Source of the DNA: Sutcliffiella horikoshii
GTDB taxonomy: Bacteria > Bacillota > Bacilli > Bacillales > Bacillaceae_I
Length of the DNA stretch: 64,000 nucleotides
Direction of reading: 5' to 3'
Assembly: GCF_021991925.1 (NCBI RefSeq)
Contig: NZ_RXZI01000001.1
Span: 930,001 to 994,000 of the forward strand
The notes beneath the pieces are model-generated. The model searched no databases, was not told the origin of the DNA, and saw only the letters and a program-made list of their open reading frames with translations. This document shows positions 38,207-46,906 of the stretch, piece after piece. The translations under genes were made by a program, and so were the position numbers. How positions within the stretch are numbered: position 1 is the stretch's first letter; the number at the start of each line of letters is the position of its first letter.

Positions 38207-38854
38207 ATGGCTCAAACTCATACGTTTACTAAAGGCGAGGAAATCGCCAATTCCATCACTCATGGAATTGGTATACTAACCAGTGTAGCTGCACTAGTGT
38301 TACTCATTGTATACTCTGCCATAAATGGAACGCCTCTTCATGTTCTTACGTTCATTATTTATGGAGTAACCATGCTTTTGCTATACACAGCCTCCACCCT
38401 TTTGCATGCCCTGCCAAAAGGAAAAGCGAAGAACGTCTTTGAGATTTTAGATCATTCTTCCATTTACTTTTTTATTGCCGGCAGTTACACCCCCATCACG
38501 CTCATTGTGATGGATGGGGCTTTGGGGTGGACGCTTTTCGGGGTAGTATGGGCATTGGCTATTGGAGGTACGGTGTTCAAGGTCTTCTTTGTAAAAAGAT
38601 TTGTCTTTGCCTCGACCCTTTTATATGTCCTGATGGGCTGGCTTGCCGTGTTTGGCTGGGGAGAAATAACGGCAAAGGTCAGTTCGACCGGTATCGCCTT
38701 CTTAGTATTGGGAGGGGTTGTTTACAGTGTGGGAGCCATATTTTATGTATGGCGCGCCTTCCCTTATCATCATGCGGTGTGGCACTTATTTGTGCTAGGT
38801 GGCACTGTCTTACATTTCTTCTTCGTCCTTTTATACGTTCTCCCTGTTCAATAG
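38207..38854 (+). CDS. Hemolysin III family (PAQR-type) membrane protein
   Basis: A 215-residue protein with seven predicted helices. The conserved residues are visible: the acidic/His motif HGIGILTS near the N-terminus, TLLHALP, LDHSSIYFFIAGSYTP (Asp-His) and, near the C-terminus, the zinc-type histidines in PYHHAVWHLFVLGG. The family is related to eukaryotic PAQR receptors and is often annotated hemolysin III (YplQ in B. subtilis); in Bacillus it is linked to membrane homeostasis rather than haemolysis. It lies 39 nt after the permease gene. Confidence 0.9.
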   Translation: MAQTHTFTKGEEIANSITHGIGILTSVAALVLLIVYSAINGTPLHVLTFIIYGVTMLLLYTASTLLHALPKGKAKNVFEILDHSSIYFFIAGSYTPITLIVMDGALGWTLFGVVWALAIGGTVFKVFFVKRFVFASTLLYVLMGWLAVFGWGEITAKVSSTGIAFLVLGGVVYSVGAIFYVWRAFPYHHAVWHLFVLGGTVLHFFFVLLYVLPVQ

Positions 38855-38892
38855 ATTAGTGGATATGAATATGATTGGTATTTTATTTAAAT

Positions 38893-38938
38893 AGGAAAAA
38901 ACCCAGGTCTAATAGGTTCTGGGTTTTTTCCTTTTTTG
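38893..38938 (+). terminator. Strong intrinsic terminator after the hemolysin III gene
   Basis: A 14-bp stem, AGGAAAAAACCCAG (38893-38906) and CTGGGTTTTTTCCT (38919-38932), has a 12-nt loop and is followed by T residues. Confidence 0.9.
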
Positions 38939-39050
38939 ACTTTCTTATTCCATTCATGCGTGCGATTCCTTCATTTACACAACATCTAACAGATATGTAA
39001 AGACAAGTATTGGGCTTTGCTAGGGGGTACTATGCAACCTACCAAAGCCT

Positions 39051-39488
39051 TCACTTCAAACGTTCATGCATCCCATGCCATACATAGTACACCTCATCTG
39101 CCAGCTTTGCGGCATCTTGCGAGATCCATCCCGCAAGATCACGAAGTCTCCTCTCCTGTTTATCAACAGGGACAATTCCCCGGCCCAATTCCAACATGAT
39201 TAGAACTATTCCTTTGTCACCCTTCCCCTCCTCCTCTGTCAACTCTAAAAGAAGGGAATAAAAAGAACGCCGAATGGAATCATCATCTTGATCCATTTGA
39301 ATGGCATCCATTATCCACTGTTCCCAGCCTTCTAAAACAAGTGCTGTATCTTTCTCCCAATATGATTTCCAGTCGATCAAATTATGTTCATAGTAAGCAG
39401 AAATCCAACTCAGGTCCCCGCCATGAAGTGCTCTTACTGTATTTCTTTTACCGCTGAAGGCACCTCCGATAATGAGTTGCACGTCCAT
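39051..39488 (-). CDS. Short, degenerate CobU-like protein
   Basis: A 145-residue homologue of the adenosylcobinamide kinase/guanylyltransferase CobU, shorter than the 182-residue copy at 40779. The P-loop reads GGAFSGKRNTV where the full copy has GGARSGKSHF, so the phosphate-binding Ser is Arg. The C-terminal GRGIVPVDKQERRLRDLAGW and ADEVYYVWHGM match the CobU guanylyltransferase region. It is the last gene of the cobalamin operon and its start overlaps cobC by 55 nt. It may have a changed or regulatory function; kinase activity looks doubtful. Confidence 0.75.
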   Translation of the reverse strand: MDVQLIIGGAFSGKRNTVRALHGGDLSWISAYYEHNLIDWKSYWEKDTALVLEGWEQWIMDAIQMDQDDDSIRRSFYSLLLELTEEEGKGDKGIVLIMLELGRGIVPVDKQERRLRDLAGWISQDAAKLADEVYYVWHGMHERLK

Positions 39489-40069
39489 TCCCCCTCCCTA
39501 TTTACCAATCTTAATATAAGTCCTTTGCCATGTGTAACAGCAGGAGATGCCCAAAAAGAGTTTGTGGCTTCGAACTTACTAAGTATGTATCTGATCACTC
39601 CACCATGGGTCATTATCAGAATGTTAGTATTTTCAAAAGAGAGCTTGTCTCTATCCAACATATCCGATACAAAGGCGTCCACCCTTTGTTGAAACTCTTG
39701 CCCGTTCTCCCCAGATGGTGTGCCATGCAACTCCCAATTATCAAGCCATTTCTGGTAACTAGGGTCTTCCTTTAAATCCTCATATTTCTTCCCTTCCCAT
39801 TCTCCAAAATTCATTTCTCTTAATCTCGGATCAAGGTTTGGAGAATGGCACAGGTGCAAGTATTCCAATGTCTTTTGACATCTTATCAAGTCGCTTGAAT
39901 AAATGGCATCAAATGATAGACTTTCAAGCTCTTCTTTAAGTAAATCCAACTTATTTATTCCATCTAGTAGAATATTTTGATCCGTGTGACCAAGATAACG
40001 TTTCTCCCTGTTCCAATCGGTTATCCAATGACGAATGAGATAAAGATCCACATAACGATCAACCCGCAT
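39434..40069 (-). CDS. cobC: Histidine phosphatase family protein (alpha-ribazole phosphatase-like)
   Basis: A 211-residue phosphoglycerate-mutase-like enzyme. The catalytic motif reads YLIRHWITDWN, where the family norm is RHG; the second catalytic elements are present (REMNFGEWEGKKYED and ILIMTHGGVIRY). Its place between cobS and the CobU-like gene suggests the CobC role, removing phosphate from alpha-ribazole-5'-phosphate or cobalamin phosphate. The Gly-to-Trp change at the phosphohistidine motif is unusual. The ATG has AAGGAGGGG upstream and lies 49 nt inside cobS. Confidence 0.8.
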   Translation of the reverse strand: MRVDRYVDLYLIRHWITDWNREKRYLGHTDQNILLDGINKLDLLKEELESLSFDAIYSSDLIRCQKTLEYLHLCHSPNLDPRLREMNFGEWEGKKYEDLKEDPSYQKWLDNWELHGTPSGENGQEFQQRVDAFVSDMLDRDKLSFENTNILIMTHGGVIRYILSKFEATNSFWASPAVTHGKGLILRLVNREGEWTCNSLSEVPSAVKEIQ

Positions 40070-40782
40070 AATTCCCCTCCTTCAATGGCCGTCCCCAACA
40101 AATCGCCATTACTTCCTTTAAAATGTTTCATCATCCAATGGCCATACCACCATGTGAAAAAGATATACGCAAACACTAGTACAAGGTACTCTGGAAGTAA
40201 CAGACACAATGCGGCTATAGGCAAAAGGGACACGATCAAATCTCCTCTAGTCAGATTCTTCTTCCATTCAAATGCCAGCCCCTGTTGCTGAGCAGTGGGA
40301 AAAAGATACATCAGAAAGACCGCTACACCTCTTGAACAGGCAAGGATGACCAAGAAACAAATGATATATTGAAAGGATTCATATAATAGTAAGTATATGA
40401 AGACCGCTTTCCATACTAGCAGAAACAACAAACTTAATATTCCAAAGCTTCCAACCCGCGGGTCTTTCATAATCTCCCACTTTTTCTCAAGTGGTGCATT
40501 AGAACCTACAGCATCCGCCACATCCATCCAACCATCCAGATGCAGGCCACCCGTGATCCAAATCCAAATGGTCAAAATTAGCAATGCCAACAACCAAGTA
40601 GGCAAAACACCATGCAAAAGGGATAAAATTAAAACTAGAATCCCTCCCAATACCATACCTGTCAACGGATAACATCTAAGTGCCCACCTACTAGTTTCCT
40701 TGTTCCAAGGGCACTCCACTGGCACCGGAAGCCTTGTCAAGAATTGGAGGGATAAGCATAAACCATACAAGCTATTTTTCAC
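40021..40782 (-). CDS. cobS: Adenosylcobinamide-GDP ribazoletransferase (cobalamin synthase)
   Basis: CobS joins adenosylcobinamide-GDP with alpha-ribazole (or its phosphate) in the membrane to form the complete coenzyme. The 253-residue protein has six or so helices, the N-terminal LCLSLQFLTRLPVP, and the metal-binding GGLHLDGWMDVADAVGS motif followed by MKDPRVGSFG. The start is taken as GTG 40782, which overlaps the cobU stop as GTGA; a TTG three bases upstream is an alternative. Its end overlaps cobC by 49 nt. Confidence 0.93.
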   Translation of the reverse strand: MKNSLYGLCLSLQFLTRLPVPVECPWNKETSRWALRCYPLTGMVLGGILVLILSLLHGVLPTWLLALLILTIWIWITGGLHLDGWMDVADAVGSNAPLEKKWEIMKDPRVGSFGILSLLFLLVWKAVFIYLLLYESFQYIICFLVILACSRGVAVFLMYLFPTAQQQGLAFEWKKNLTRGDLIVSLLPIAALCLLLPEYLVLVFAYIFFTWWYGHWMMKHFKGSNGDLLGTAIEGGELCGLIVMWIFISFVIG

Positions 40783-41327
40783 CAAGACACCCCTCCTCCT
40801 TTCCAATACTTTGGAATACCAGTCCTGACCTGCACCGCCAAGTCAGCTTGTTTAACGATATATTGATGGAGTAACTCCAACGTGCGCACATAGGATCGGA
40901 CCGTTTCATATGGGGATGAAAGTTCTTCGTTTAGATCATTGGAAACAACCAACAAAGTCAACCCCTTCTTTCTTGCAATATTCCCCCATTCTTCAACCGC
41001 TGCAATTAGTTCCTCTTTTTCCCTTGGGATTCCATCAAATAACATGTTACTAAGCCAGATTGTCAGGCAATCCAGCAGTACAACATCACCTTTACGTGCT
41101 TTCATGATACATCTGCCAACCTCAACCGGGACCTCTTCCACCAACCACGCTTCATCACGTTGCGCCTTATGCATCGCTATTCGCCACTCCATTTCACTAT
41201 CACTCTTTCGGGAGGTAGCCAAATAAACGAGACGAGTGGTGGGATTTTGTTTATGGAAGGATAGGGCCAACCTTTCCGCAAAATGGCTCTTCCCTGACCG
41301 AGCCCCTCCTGAAATAAAGATAATCAC
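40779..41327 (-). CDS. cobU: Adenosylcobinamide kinase / adenosylcobinamide-phosphate guanylyltransferase
   Basis: CobU phosphorylates adenosylcobinamide and then adds GMP, making the GDP-activated intermediate used by CobS. The 182-residue sequence starts IIFISGGARSGKSHFAE (Walker A), and carries VVLLDCLTIWLSNML and SNDLNEELSSPY, with the expected guanylylated-His region HKAQRDEAW. GTG at 41327 overlaps the cobD stop as GTGA and has GGAGGGAGAG upstream, so it is preferred over the GTG at 41342. The neighbours cobS and cobD are the preceding and following pathway steps. Confidence 0.94.
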   Translation of the reverse strand: MIIFISGGARSGKSHFAERLALSFHKQNPTTRLVYLATSRKSDSEMEWRIAMHKAQRDEAWLVEEVPVEVGRCIMKARKGDVVLLDCLTIWLSNMLFDGIPREKEELIAAVEEWGNIARKKGLTLLVVSNDLNEELSSPYETVRSYVRTLELLHQYIVKQADLAVQVRTGIPKYWKGGGVSW

Positions 41328-42400
41328 ACCCTCTCCCTCCACTTTTTTAGAATGGTAAGCAGTTTCGAGTTTTCTTCGTCTGAACGTATGGCAAGCCTCA
41401 GGTGACTGCCTTCCAACCCTTTGAAATTATGTGTATGCCTTGCCAAAATGCCATGTTGGAACAAAAAAGAGAAAAGAGTCTCCGTTTTTAGAGGATTTCT
41501 ATTATCCTGAAGAAGATAGAAATTGACCGATGTGTTGGATAGATAGAAATCATTCATTTCTCCAAAGCTTTGTAATTTCTTTGTCTGTTCGTCAAGCCAA
41601 TGGACGGTTTGCCCCACAAAATGTTTATCCGTTAATAGTAGCGGAGCGATGGCATTTGCCAGTGCATTTACACTCCATGGTACCTGATAGCTCTTCATTT
41701 CTTTTATGACTGCATCAGTTGCCATCATATAACCTAACCGAAGGCCAGGAATTGTGAACATCTTTGTCAGTGACCGAAGTAAAATAAGATTGGGATATTC
41801 TTTTAGTAAGGGAGTTAACGACTCGGATGGAACAAAATCTACAAACGCTTCATCTATAACCAGGAATGTATGATCATGAAGCCCCTGTTCCAATAACATT
41901 TTTATTTCCGCTTTCGGAATGACCATCCCTGTCGGATTGTTGGGACGACATAGGAAAAGCACATCCAAGTCCGGTAATGCTTCAAGGAGCTGATTCATCG
42001 GTAGCCGAAAATCATCCACACGCGATGTAATAAAGTCTGTCACCGGTAGATGATAATGCCTACATGCCCGTTCATATTCCGAAAAAGCAGGATGCACAAT
42101 CCCAGCACTTTTTCCTTCAAAATATTTAGCTGCAAGAAAAATAGCTTCCGCTCCACCATTGGTAAGAAGGATTTCATCATCATCAACCCTTTCGATCCAT
42201 GCCAATGCATTAGTGCTGGAAGTATAGTTCGGATCCGGATAACACAACAGTTTCTTCCACTGAGCCTCCAATTCACCCTGCAACCATTCAGGTGGCCCCA
42301 AAGGGTTAAGATTTGCACTAAAGTCCAAGACTTCCAGTTCTTCTGCTTGTAATAGTTTCTTCATCAAATCTGGCTGACCGCCATGTTCTGGCCAATTCAT
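41324..42400 (-). CDS. cobD: L-threonine-O-3-phosphate decarboxylase
   Basis: CobD makes (R)-1-aminopropan-2-ol phosphate, the linker between the corrin ring and the lower base. It is a 358-residue PLP enzyme of the aspartate aminotransferase fold: HGGQPD near the start, LDFSANLNPLGPP, the CRPNNPTG substrate motif, FLVIDEAFVDF with the PLP-contacting Asp, and the Schiff-base lysine in LRSLTKMFTIPGLRLGY. This combination distinguishes CobD from histidinol-phosphate aminotransferase. The start is ATG 42400, with GAGGG upstream. Confidence 0.92.
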   Translation of the reverse strand: MNWPEHGGQPDLMKKLLQAEELEVLDFSANLNPLGPPEWLQGELEAQWKKLLCYPDPNYTSSTNALAWIERVDDDEILLTNGGAEAIFLAAKYFEGKSAGIVHPAFSEYERACRHYHLPVTDFITSRVDDFRLPMNQLLEALPDLDVLFLCRPNNPTGMVIPKAEIKMLLEQGLHDHTFLVIDEAFVDFVPSESLTPLLKEYPNLILLRSLTKMFTIPGLRLGYMMATDAVIKEMKSYQVPWSVNALANAIAPLLLTDKHFVGQTVHWLDEQTKKLQSFGEMNDFYLSNTSVNFYLLQDNRNPLKTETLFSFLFQHGILARHTHNFKGLEGSHLRLAIRSDEENSKLLTILKKWRERV

Positions 42401-42409
42401 CCTCAACCC

Positions 42410-43378
42410 TCATTTCTGTCCCAGTAAAAATAATGATAGAATCTCTAATCCTACAAACACGCCCCAACCACCATGCATATACCTAATGGATCTTGGGATA
42501 TCCTTTACCACTAGCTTTCTATGAAAATCCCCCATTGTTTTCCTGTTAGATTTAAGCCCTTTATAATAATTCACACCACCCAGCTGGATCCCCATTAAAC
42601 CTGCTGTCATGGCTTCGGGCCAACCACTATTGGGGCTGGGGTGTTTTTTTGCATCCCGCATGGTAATGATCCATCCAGCTTTTCTATTAGATCCTTTTAT
42701 TAATATAGAAGAAAACCAGATGGATAAAGCTGTCAACCTTGCTGGGATAAAGTTAGCCACATCATCCAGTCTGGCAGAAGCCCACCCGAAATCCAGGAAT
42801 CTTTCATTCTTATACCCTACCATTGAATCCAAGGTATTGATGGCACGATATGCCATGGCAAGAGGGGCTCCGCCTAGCAGTGCCCAGAACAATGGGGCGG
42901 TAATGCCGTCTACTGTATTCTCTGCTATAGTTTCCACAGTCCCTCTCACAACTTCACTCTCTGACAAGTTCTCTGTATCTCTCCCCACAATCATGCTAAG
43001 GGCCTTCCTGGCCTCAGCCAGCTTTCCATCTAGAAGTGGGATCATGACACTTTTTCCTGCATCCGATAATCCTTTGATGGCAATGGTTGTCCAAATAAAA
43101 TAGACCTCCAACAGTACACCTACATAAAAGTGGATCCTATAGGAGATTGCTACAAGAAGGAGTACAACCCCATAAACGAAGAGGACCGTCATTAAAGCTA
43201 GAAGTACGCCCTTCCATTTTCGCTTCCTCCCTTTGTTGAAGGACTTCTCCAAGAAGGAAATAAGTTTCCCCATCTGTACCACCGGATGTGGCAACCAGCG
43301 CGGATCTCCCAAGATCAGATCCAACACGATCGCTGCGACCAATATAAATAAACTTAAATAGAAAACCTCACCAATCAT
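42410..43378 (-). CDS. cbiB: Adenosylcobinamide-phosphate synthase
   Basis: CbiB attaches the aminopropanol (phosphate) arm to adenosylcobyric acid in the membrane. The 322-residue protein shows the family's DLILGDPRWLPHPVVQMG N-terminus, the GTVETIAENTVDGITAPLFWALLGG core near residues 148-172 (quoted by ends GTVET and LLGG), and AINTLDSMVGYKNERF. Five or so hydrophobic helices are seen. Its ATG overlaps the btuD/cbiZ stop by 4 nt (ATGA). It works together with CobD, encoded by the next gene. Confidence 0.94.
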   Translation of the reverse strand: MIGEVFYLSLFILVAAIVLDLILGDPRWLPHPVVQMGKLISFLEKSFNKGRKRKWKGVLLALMTVLFVYGVVLLLVAISYRIHFYVGVLLEVYFIWTTIAIKGLSDAGKSVMIPLLDGKLAEARKALSMIVGRDTENLSESEVVRGTVETIAENTVDGITAPLFWALLGGAPLAMAYRAINTLDSMVGYKNERFLDFGWASARLDDVANFIPARLTALSIWFSSILIKGSNRKAGWIITMRDAKKHPSPNSGWPEAMTAGLMGIQLGGVNYYKGLKSNRKTMGDFHRKLVVKDIPRSIRYMHGGWGVFVGLEILSLFLLGQK

Positions 43379-44853
43379 ACCTGCTGTCCCATTCTCTTTC
43401 GGTACTTCTGTATGGCTTTTGTTACTCCTTCATAGACAAGATGTCCAATTCCCTTCCCTATTAGGGTTCCAGATCCAGCATAAGGTGTCATTTCACCTTG
43501 TTGGGTGACAGCGAGAACCATGGCATCTGTGGAAGTTCCTGTAGCAATCGTGCCGCTCCTAGAGTCTTGCACCCTTAAATCATGGAGCGCCTTCACTTTT
43601 GCCTCGGTGGCAGACATCATTCCGTTGACAAGTCCTCCATCCGTTAAATGTGCATCGATAAAAAGCATGATGTTGATGGTCCCGATAGTCACCGGTGTCT
43701 GACACAATTCCGTTTTTGTAATATCAACCGCATTGCCAACCCCTGCTGTAACCACCGCCATGAACTCCATTCCCTCGATTTCCTTCTTGCTTATCACCAC
43801 ATCCGAAAGCTTGACAGCCGTCATCATCCCGACTGACTGTTCAGTCGGAATTCCTCTTTGACACAGCCATTCCCTTATATCTTTTAGAGGATCATCACAG
43901 TTATAATTCTTATTCACATGAAAGTTGCAGAAATGTTTATGCCATTGAACCCCTTCTCCTATCACCCCATTGGAGATCGTTCGTAAGGGCTTGATTGATC
44001 GGACATGAACGCACCTTTCATCCGCTTCCATTAAAAAATTTTCACGAAAGCCATGCACTCTCTTCTTTGTTTCCTGCCTTGGGGTCATTAAAATTTGAGG
44101 CTTTGGAACAATAGGATGTGGTCCTGCTTTGATAAGCACATCATATACTCTTTCAAGTTGCTCCTCTTTGCGGAGTGTGTCAGCGTCCCCCACCTCCAGA
44201 AACCTTCCATTATGTAAAAGTGCCAAACGATCTGCATATAAGGAAGCCACATTCAAATCATGTAGGATGGCAAAGACAGTCAAGCCTTTCGTATGCTGCC
44301 ATTCTTTGATTAGGTCCAACATGTGAAAAGTGTGCTTGATATCAAGATGGTTGGTCGGCTCATCCAAGAGGAGGATCTCTGGCTCCTGTGCTAGGGACTT
44401 TGCAAGGAGAACCCGCTGCTTCTCTCCCCCGCTCAATTTGCGGAACTGTTTATTTTTGTACAAGGTCACCCCGGTTATATCCATTACTTGCTGCATGATC
44501 TCCTTATCTACTTGGGTAAGACTCTTAAGCAAACCTTTTTGGTGCGGGTACCGTCCAAGACTAATGATTTCTTTGACTGTGTAATCGAATGAAACCTGTA
44601 TTTCCTGTGTAAGCACCGCCATTTTTTTGGCCTTTTCCAATTTCGTAAAGGAAGACAATGGCCTCCCTGAAAGCAACAGCTTCCCTTCTACCACCGGAAG
44701 TTGCCCTGTCACAAGTTTGAAGAGAGTCGTCTTCCCGCTACCGTTTGGACCGAGCAACGCAAAGAATTCGCCTTTCTTTATTGTCAGGTCCACACCGCTT
44801 ATAATTGGTTTTTCCGGCGTATAGCCACCAACAAGATGCTTCAGTTCAATCAT
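43375..44853 (-). CDS. btuD: Fused cobalamin ABC ATPase BtuD and adenosylcobinamide amidohydrolase CbiZ
   Basis: A 492-residue fusion. Residues about 1-250 are an ABC ATPase of the FecE/BtuD kind: Walker A GPNGSGKTT at 35-43, signature KLSGGEKQRV, Walker [14 protein letters not shown], and the H-loop LHDLN. Residues about 270-490 are a CbiZ domain (LRTISNGVIGEGVQWHKHF, TAVKLSDVV, VVTAGVGNAVD, INIMLFIDAHLTDGGLVN). BtuD drives corrinoid import; CbiZ cleaves the amide of cobinamides to give cobyric acid for re-use. The start is ATG 44853 with AAGGGGAAAG upstream and overlaps btuC by 8 nt. Confidence 0.93.
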   Translation of the reverse strand: MIELKHLVGGYTPEKPIISGVDLTIKKGEFFALLGPNGSGKTTLFKLVTGQLPVVEGKLLLSGRPLSSFTKLEKAKKMAVLTQEIQVSFDYTVKEIISLGRYPHQKGLLKSLTQVDKEIMQQVMDITGVTLYKNKQFRKLSGGEKQRVLLAKSLAQEPEILLLDEPTNHLDIKHTFHMLDLIKEWQHTKGLTVFAILHDLNVASLYADRLALLHNGRFLEVGDADTLRKEEQLERVYDVLIKAGPHPIVPKPQILMTPRQETKKRVHGFRENFLMEADERCVHVRSIKPLRTISNGVIGEGVQWHKHFCNFHVNKNYNCDDPLKDIREWLCQRGIPTEQSVGMMTAVKLSDVVISKKEIEGMEFMAVVTAGVGNAVDITKTELCQTPVTIGTINIMLFIDAHLTDGGLVNGMMSATEAKVKALHDLRVQDSRSGTIATGTSTDAMVLAVTQQGEMTPYAGSGTLIGKGIGHLVYEGVTKAIQKYRKRMGQQV

Positions 44854-45892
44854 TTTCTTTCCCCTTCCCAATTCTTTCTCTGATAAGAAGACCAGCAAAA
44901 ACTGGGGCACCAATTAATGCGGTTATAACACCTATAGGCAGTTCCTTTGGTGCAATGATGGTTCTTGCAAGTAAATCTGCCAATACCAAGAACCCTCCAC
45001 CTATAAGCATAGATAATGGAAGTACGTAACGATGATTCGGTCCAGTCAATAGCCTCACCAAATGAGGAATCACAAGTCCCACAAAACCAATGGATCCAGA
45101 CACGGCAACAGCAGAACCTGTCAGAAGCGAAGCACCAAATAAGATGAGTATTTTACCTCGTTTCACATTCACCCCAATATAATCTGCCGCTTCCTCCCCA
45201 AGAGCCATAGCATTCAATTCACGATAATGAAAGAATAATAGGATGGAACCGGCCATCATAAACGGGAAGATGAGTTGTACATGCCCCCAACTTCTCATTC
45301 CCACACTTCCGTATAGCCAATAAATGATTTGGGTCATTGCCTCTTTATCACCAAGAGCAATAATCAATGAAATGATTGAGCTGATAAAAGCGCTGATGAT
45401 GATTCCCGCCAGGATGATGGTTTCGATCGCCAGCCCCCGGCTGCTCAACCTGACTAGTCCGAACACAAGGAGCAAGCATATCAGCCCACTTACTATGGCC
45501 ACAACAGGGAGGGTGAAACTTCCCAAACCTACGATGGTGATGTTGAAAAAAAGCACAGCAACCGCCCCCAATGCAGCTCCGGAGGAAACCCCGATGGTGT
45601 AGGGATCAGCAAGGGGATTCCTTAACAACCCCTGAAAAGCTGCGCCGGCAAGCGCAAGGGAGGCCCCGACAAACATGGCAAGCAACACACGCGGAAAGCG
45701 GATATTCCAAATGATCATTTCTTCATTCTTCGGAATGTCAGGTAGCCAGCCCATCCCAAGGGTATTTTCCGTTAAAATATGCAAGATGGTTGGGATCGGG
45801 ATGGAGACACTGCTGTTCAATAAACCAAGGAGGGCTGCACCAAGTACAAACCCTCCGCTACCAAGATATAACCAAAATAGTCTATTACTCAA
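44846..45892 (-). CDS. btuC: Cobalamin ABC transporter permease
   Basis: A 348-residue FecCD-type permease with about ten helices. Typical segments are RFPRVLLAMFVGASLALAGAAFQGLLRNPLADP (quoted by ends RFPRV and NPLADP), GVSSGAALGA, and the coupling-helix region GEEAADYIGVNV; GSIGFVGLVIPHLVRLL near residue 255 is also diagnostic. The start is set at TTG 45892, which overlaps the btuF stop (TTGAGTAA) and has GGAG upstream; the longer frame to 45937 would overlap btuF by 53 nt. It forms the channel for BtuF-delivered corrinoids. Confidence 0.9.
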   Translation of the reverse strand: MSNRLFWLYLGSGGFVLGAALLGLLNSSVSIPIPTILHILTENTLGMGWLPDIPKNEEMIIWNIRFPRVLLAMFVGASLALAGAAFQGLLRNPLADPYTIGVSSGAALGAVAVLFFNITIVGLGSFTLPVVAIVSGLICLLLVFGLVRLSSRGLAIETIILAGIIISAFISSIISLIIALGDKEAMTQIIYWLYGSVGMRSWGHVQLIFPFMMAGSILLFFHYRELNAMALGEEAADYIGVNVKRGKILILFGASLLTGSAVAVSGSIGFVGLVIPHLVRLLTGPNHRYVLPLSMLIGGGFLVLADLLARTIIAPKELPIGVITALIGAPVFAGLLIRERIGKGKEND

Positions 45893-46883
45893 AAATCTCC
45901 GGATAGATAAGTTTCGCAAGGTGCTCCACCCCTTCAATCAAGCGAGGTCCAGGCCTTGTTACAGTGTCACTGTCCACATCATGTACATTTCCATCTTTGA
46001 TGGCAGGGACTTCCCCCCAACCAGAACGGGCCATGACCCCGTCTTTTGGATTATCCACATAATAACCATAGGTAGTGATGATCACATCTGGATTTAGCTG
46101 GACAATTTCCTCTTCCGTCAGTTTCACCCAGCCCTCCTGATTACCTGCAGCGTTTTCCGCTTGTATGGATTCAAGCATTTCATGCATGAAAGTCCCTTGA
46201 CCTGTCGTGAAGATATCCGGAGCAGGTGAAACCTCTACCCAGACTTTTTTCTTTTGTGTCACTTGCTTTGCTTTTTCTTCTACTGTAAGTAGTCGTTCCT
46301 TCATATCGTCAACCAGCTTTTCCGCTTCTGCAGTTGTACCAGTTGCTTTTCCAATCAATTCGATTGTTTCATATACATCCGCAAAAGAGGATTCGCTGCC
46401 AATGACAATGACCTTTATGCCGGCATCCTTATACTGTTGAAGGATGGTATCATGATTCTGATGATGATAATCCGTTACAAAAATCACATCAGGCATCAGC
46501 GTCAAAATCATTTCTGCATTCATGTCCTGGCCGCCCACCTTTTCCACATCGGCGGTTTCCACTGGATAGTTACAATAATCGGAGACACCGATCATTTTGT
46601 CTCCAAGTCCAAGAGCATAAGCGATTTCCGTATTACTTGGTTGCATGGATATGATGCTTTCAGGCTCTTTTTCAAGGGTGATTTCCTGACCTGAATCGTC
46701 CGTAATTGTGATAGGAAAGGCTGAGTTTTGTGATTGCACCTCACCGCTTGTATTTCCATCGATTGCTGTGTTATTTCCATTTCCGTTTGTTTGCTCAGAG
46801 GTCGATCCACATCCTGTTAAAATTCCAACGATTATAATGAAAACAAGACCGATACTTCCCCATTTTTGTTTAATTTGCGCCAT
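45885..46883 (-). CDS. btuF: Cobalamin-binding lipoprotein
   Basis: A 332-residue substrate-binding lipoprotein. The signal peptide ends in the lipobox ILTGC with Cys 25; a low-complexity Gly/Asn/Thr linker (residues about 30-50) follows, then the periplasmic-binding fold of the BtuF/FecB class (IISMQPSNTEIAYALGLGDKMIGVSDYCNYP, quoted by ends IISMQ and CNYP, and VGGQDMN). Anchored outside the membrane, it captures corrinoids for BtuCD. It lies 23 nt after cobT with GAGGAG upstream of its ATG. Confidence 0.93.
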   Translation of the reverse strand: MAQIKQKWGSIGLVFIIIVGILTGCGSTSEQTNGNGNNTAIDGNTSGEVQSQNSAFPITITDDSGQEITLEKEPESIISMQPSNTEIAYALGLGDKMIGVSDYCNYPVETADVEKVGGQDMNAEMILTLMPDVIFVTDYHHQNHDTILQQYKDAGIKVIVIGSESSFADVYETIELIGKATGTTAEAEKLVDDMKERLLTVEEKAKQVTQKKKVWVEVSPAPDIFTTGQGTFMHEMLESIQAENAAGNQEGWVKLTEEEIVQLNPDVIITTYGYYVDNPKDGVMARSGWGEVPAIKDGNVHDVDSDTVTRPGPRLIEGVEHLAKLIYPEIFE

Positions 46884-46906
46884 CTTTTTTTCTCCTCTAC
46901 GTTTTT

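Noticed and set aside
39000-39045. Inverted repeat GGCTTTG...CAAAGCC as terminator of the cobalamin operon
   Set aside because: The stem is interrupted and there is no U-run on the minus strand, so it was not listed as a terminator.
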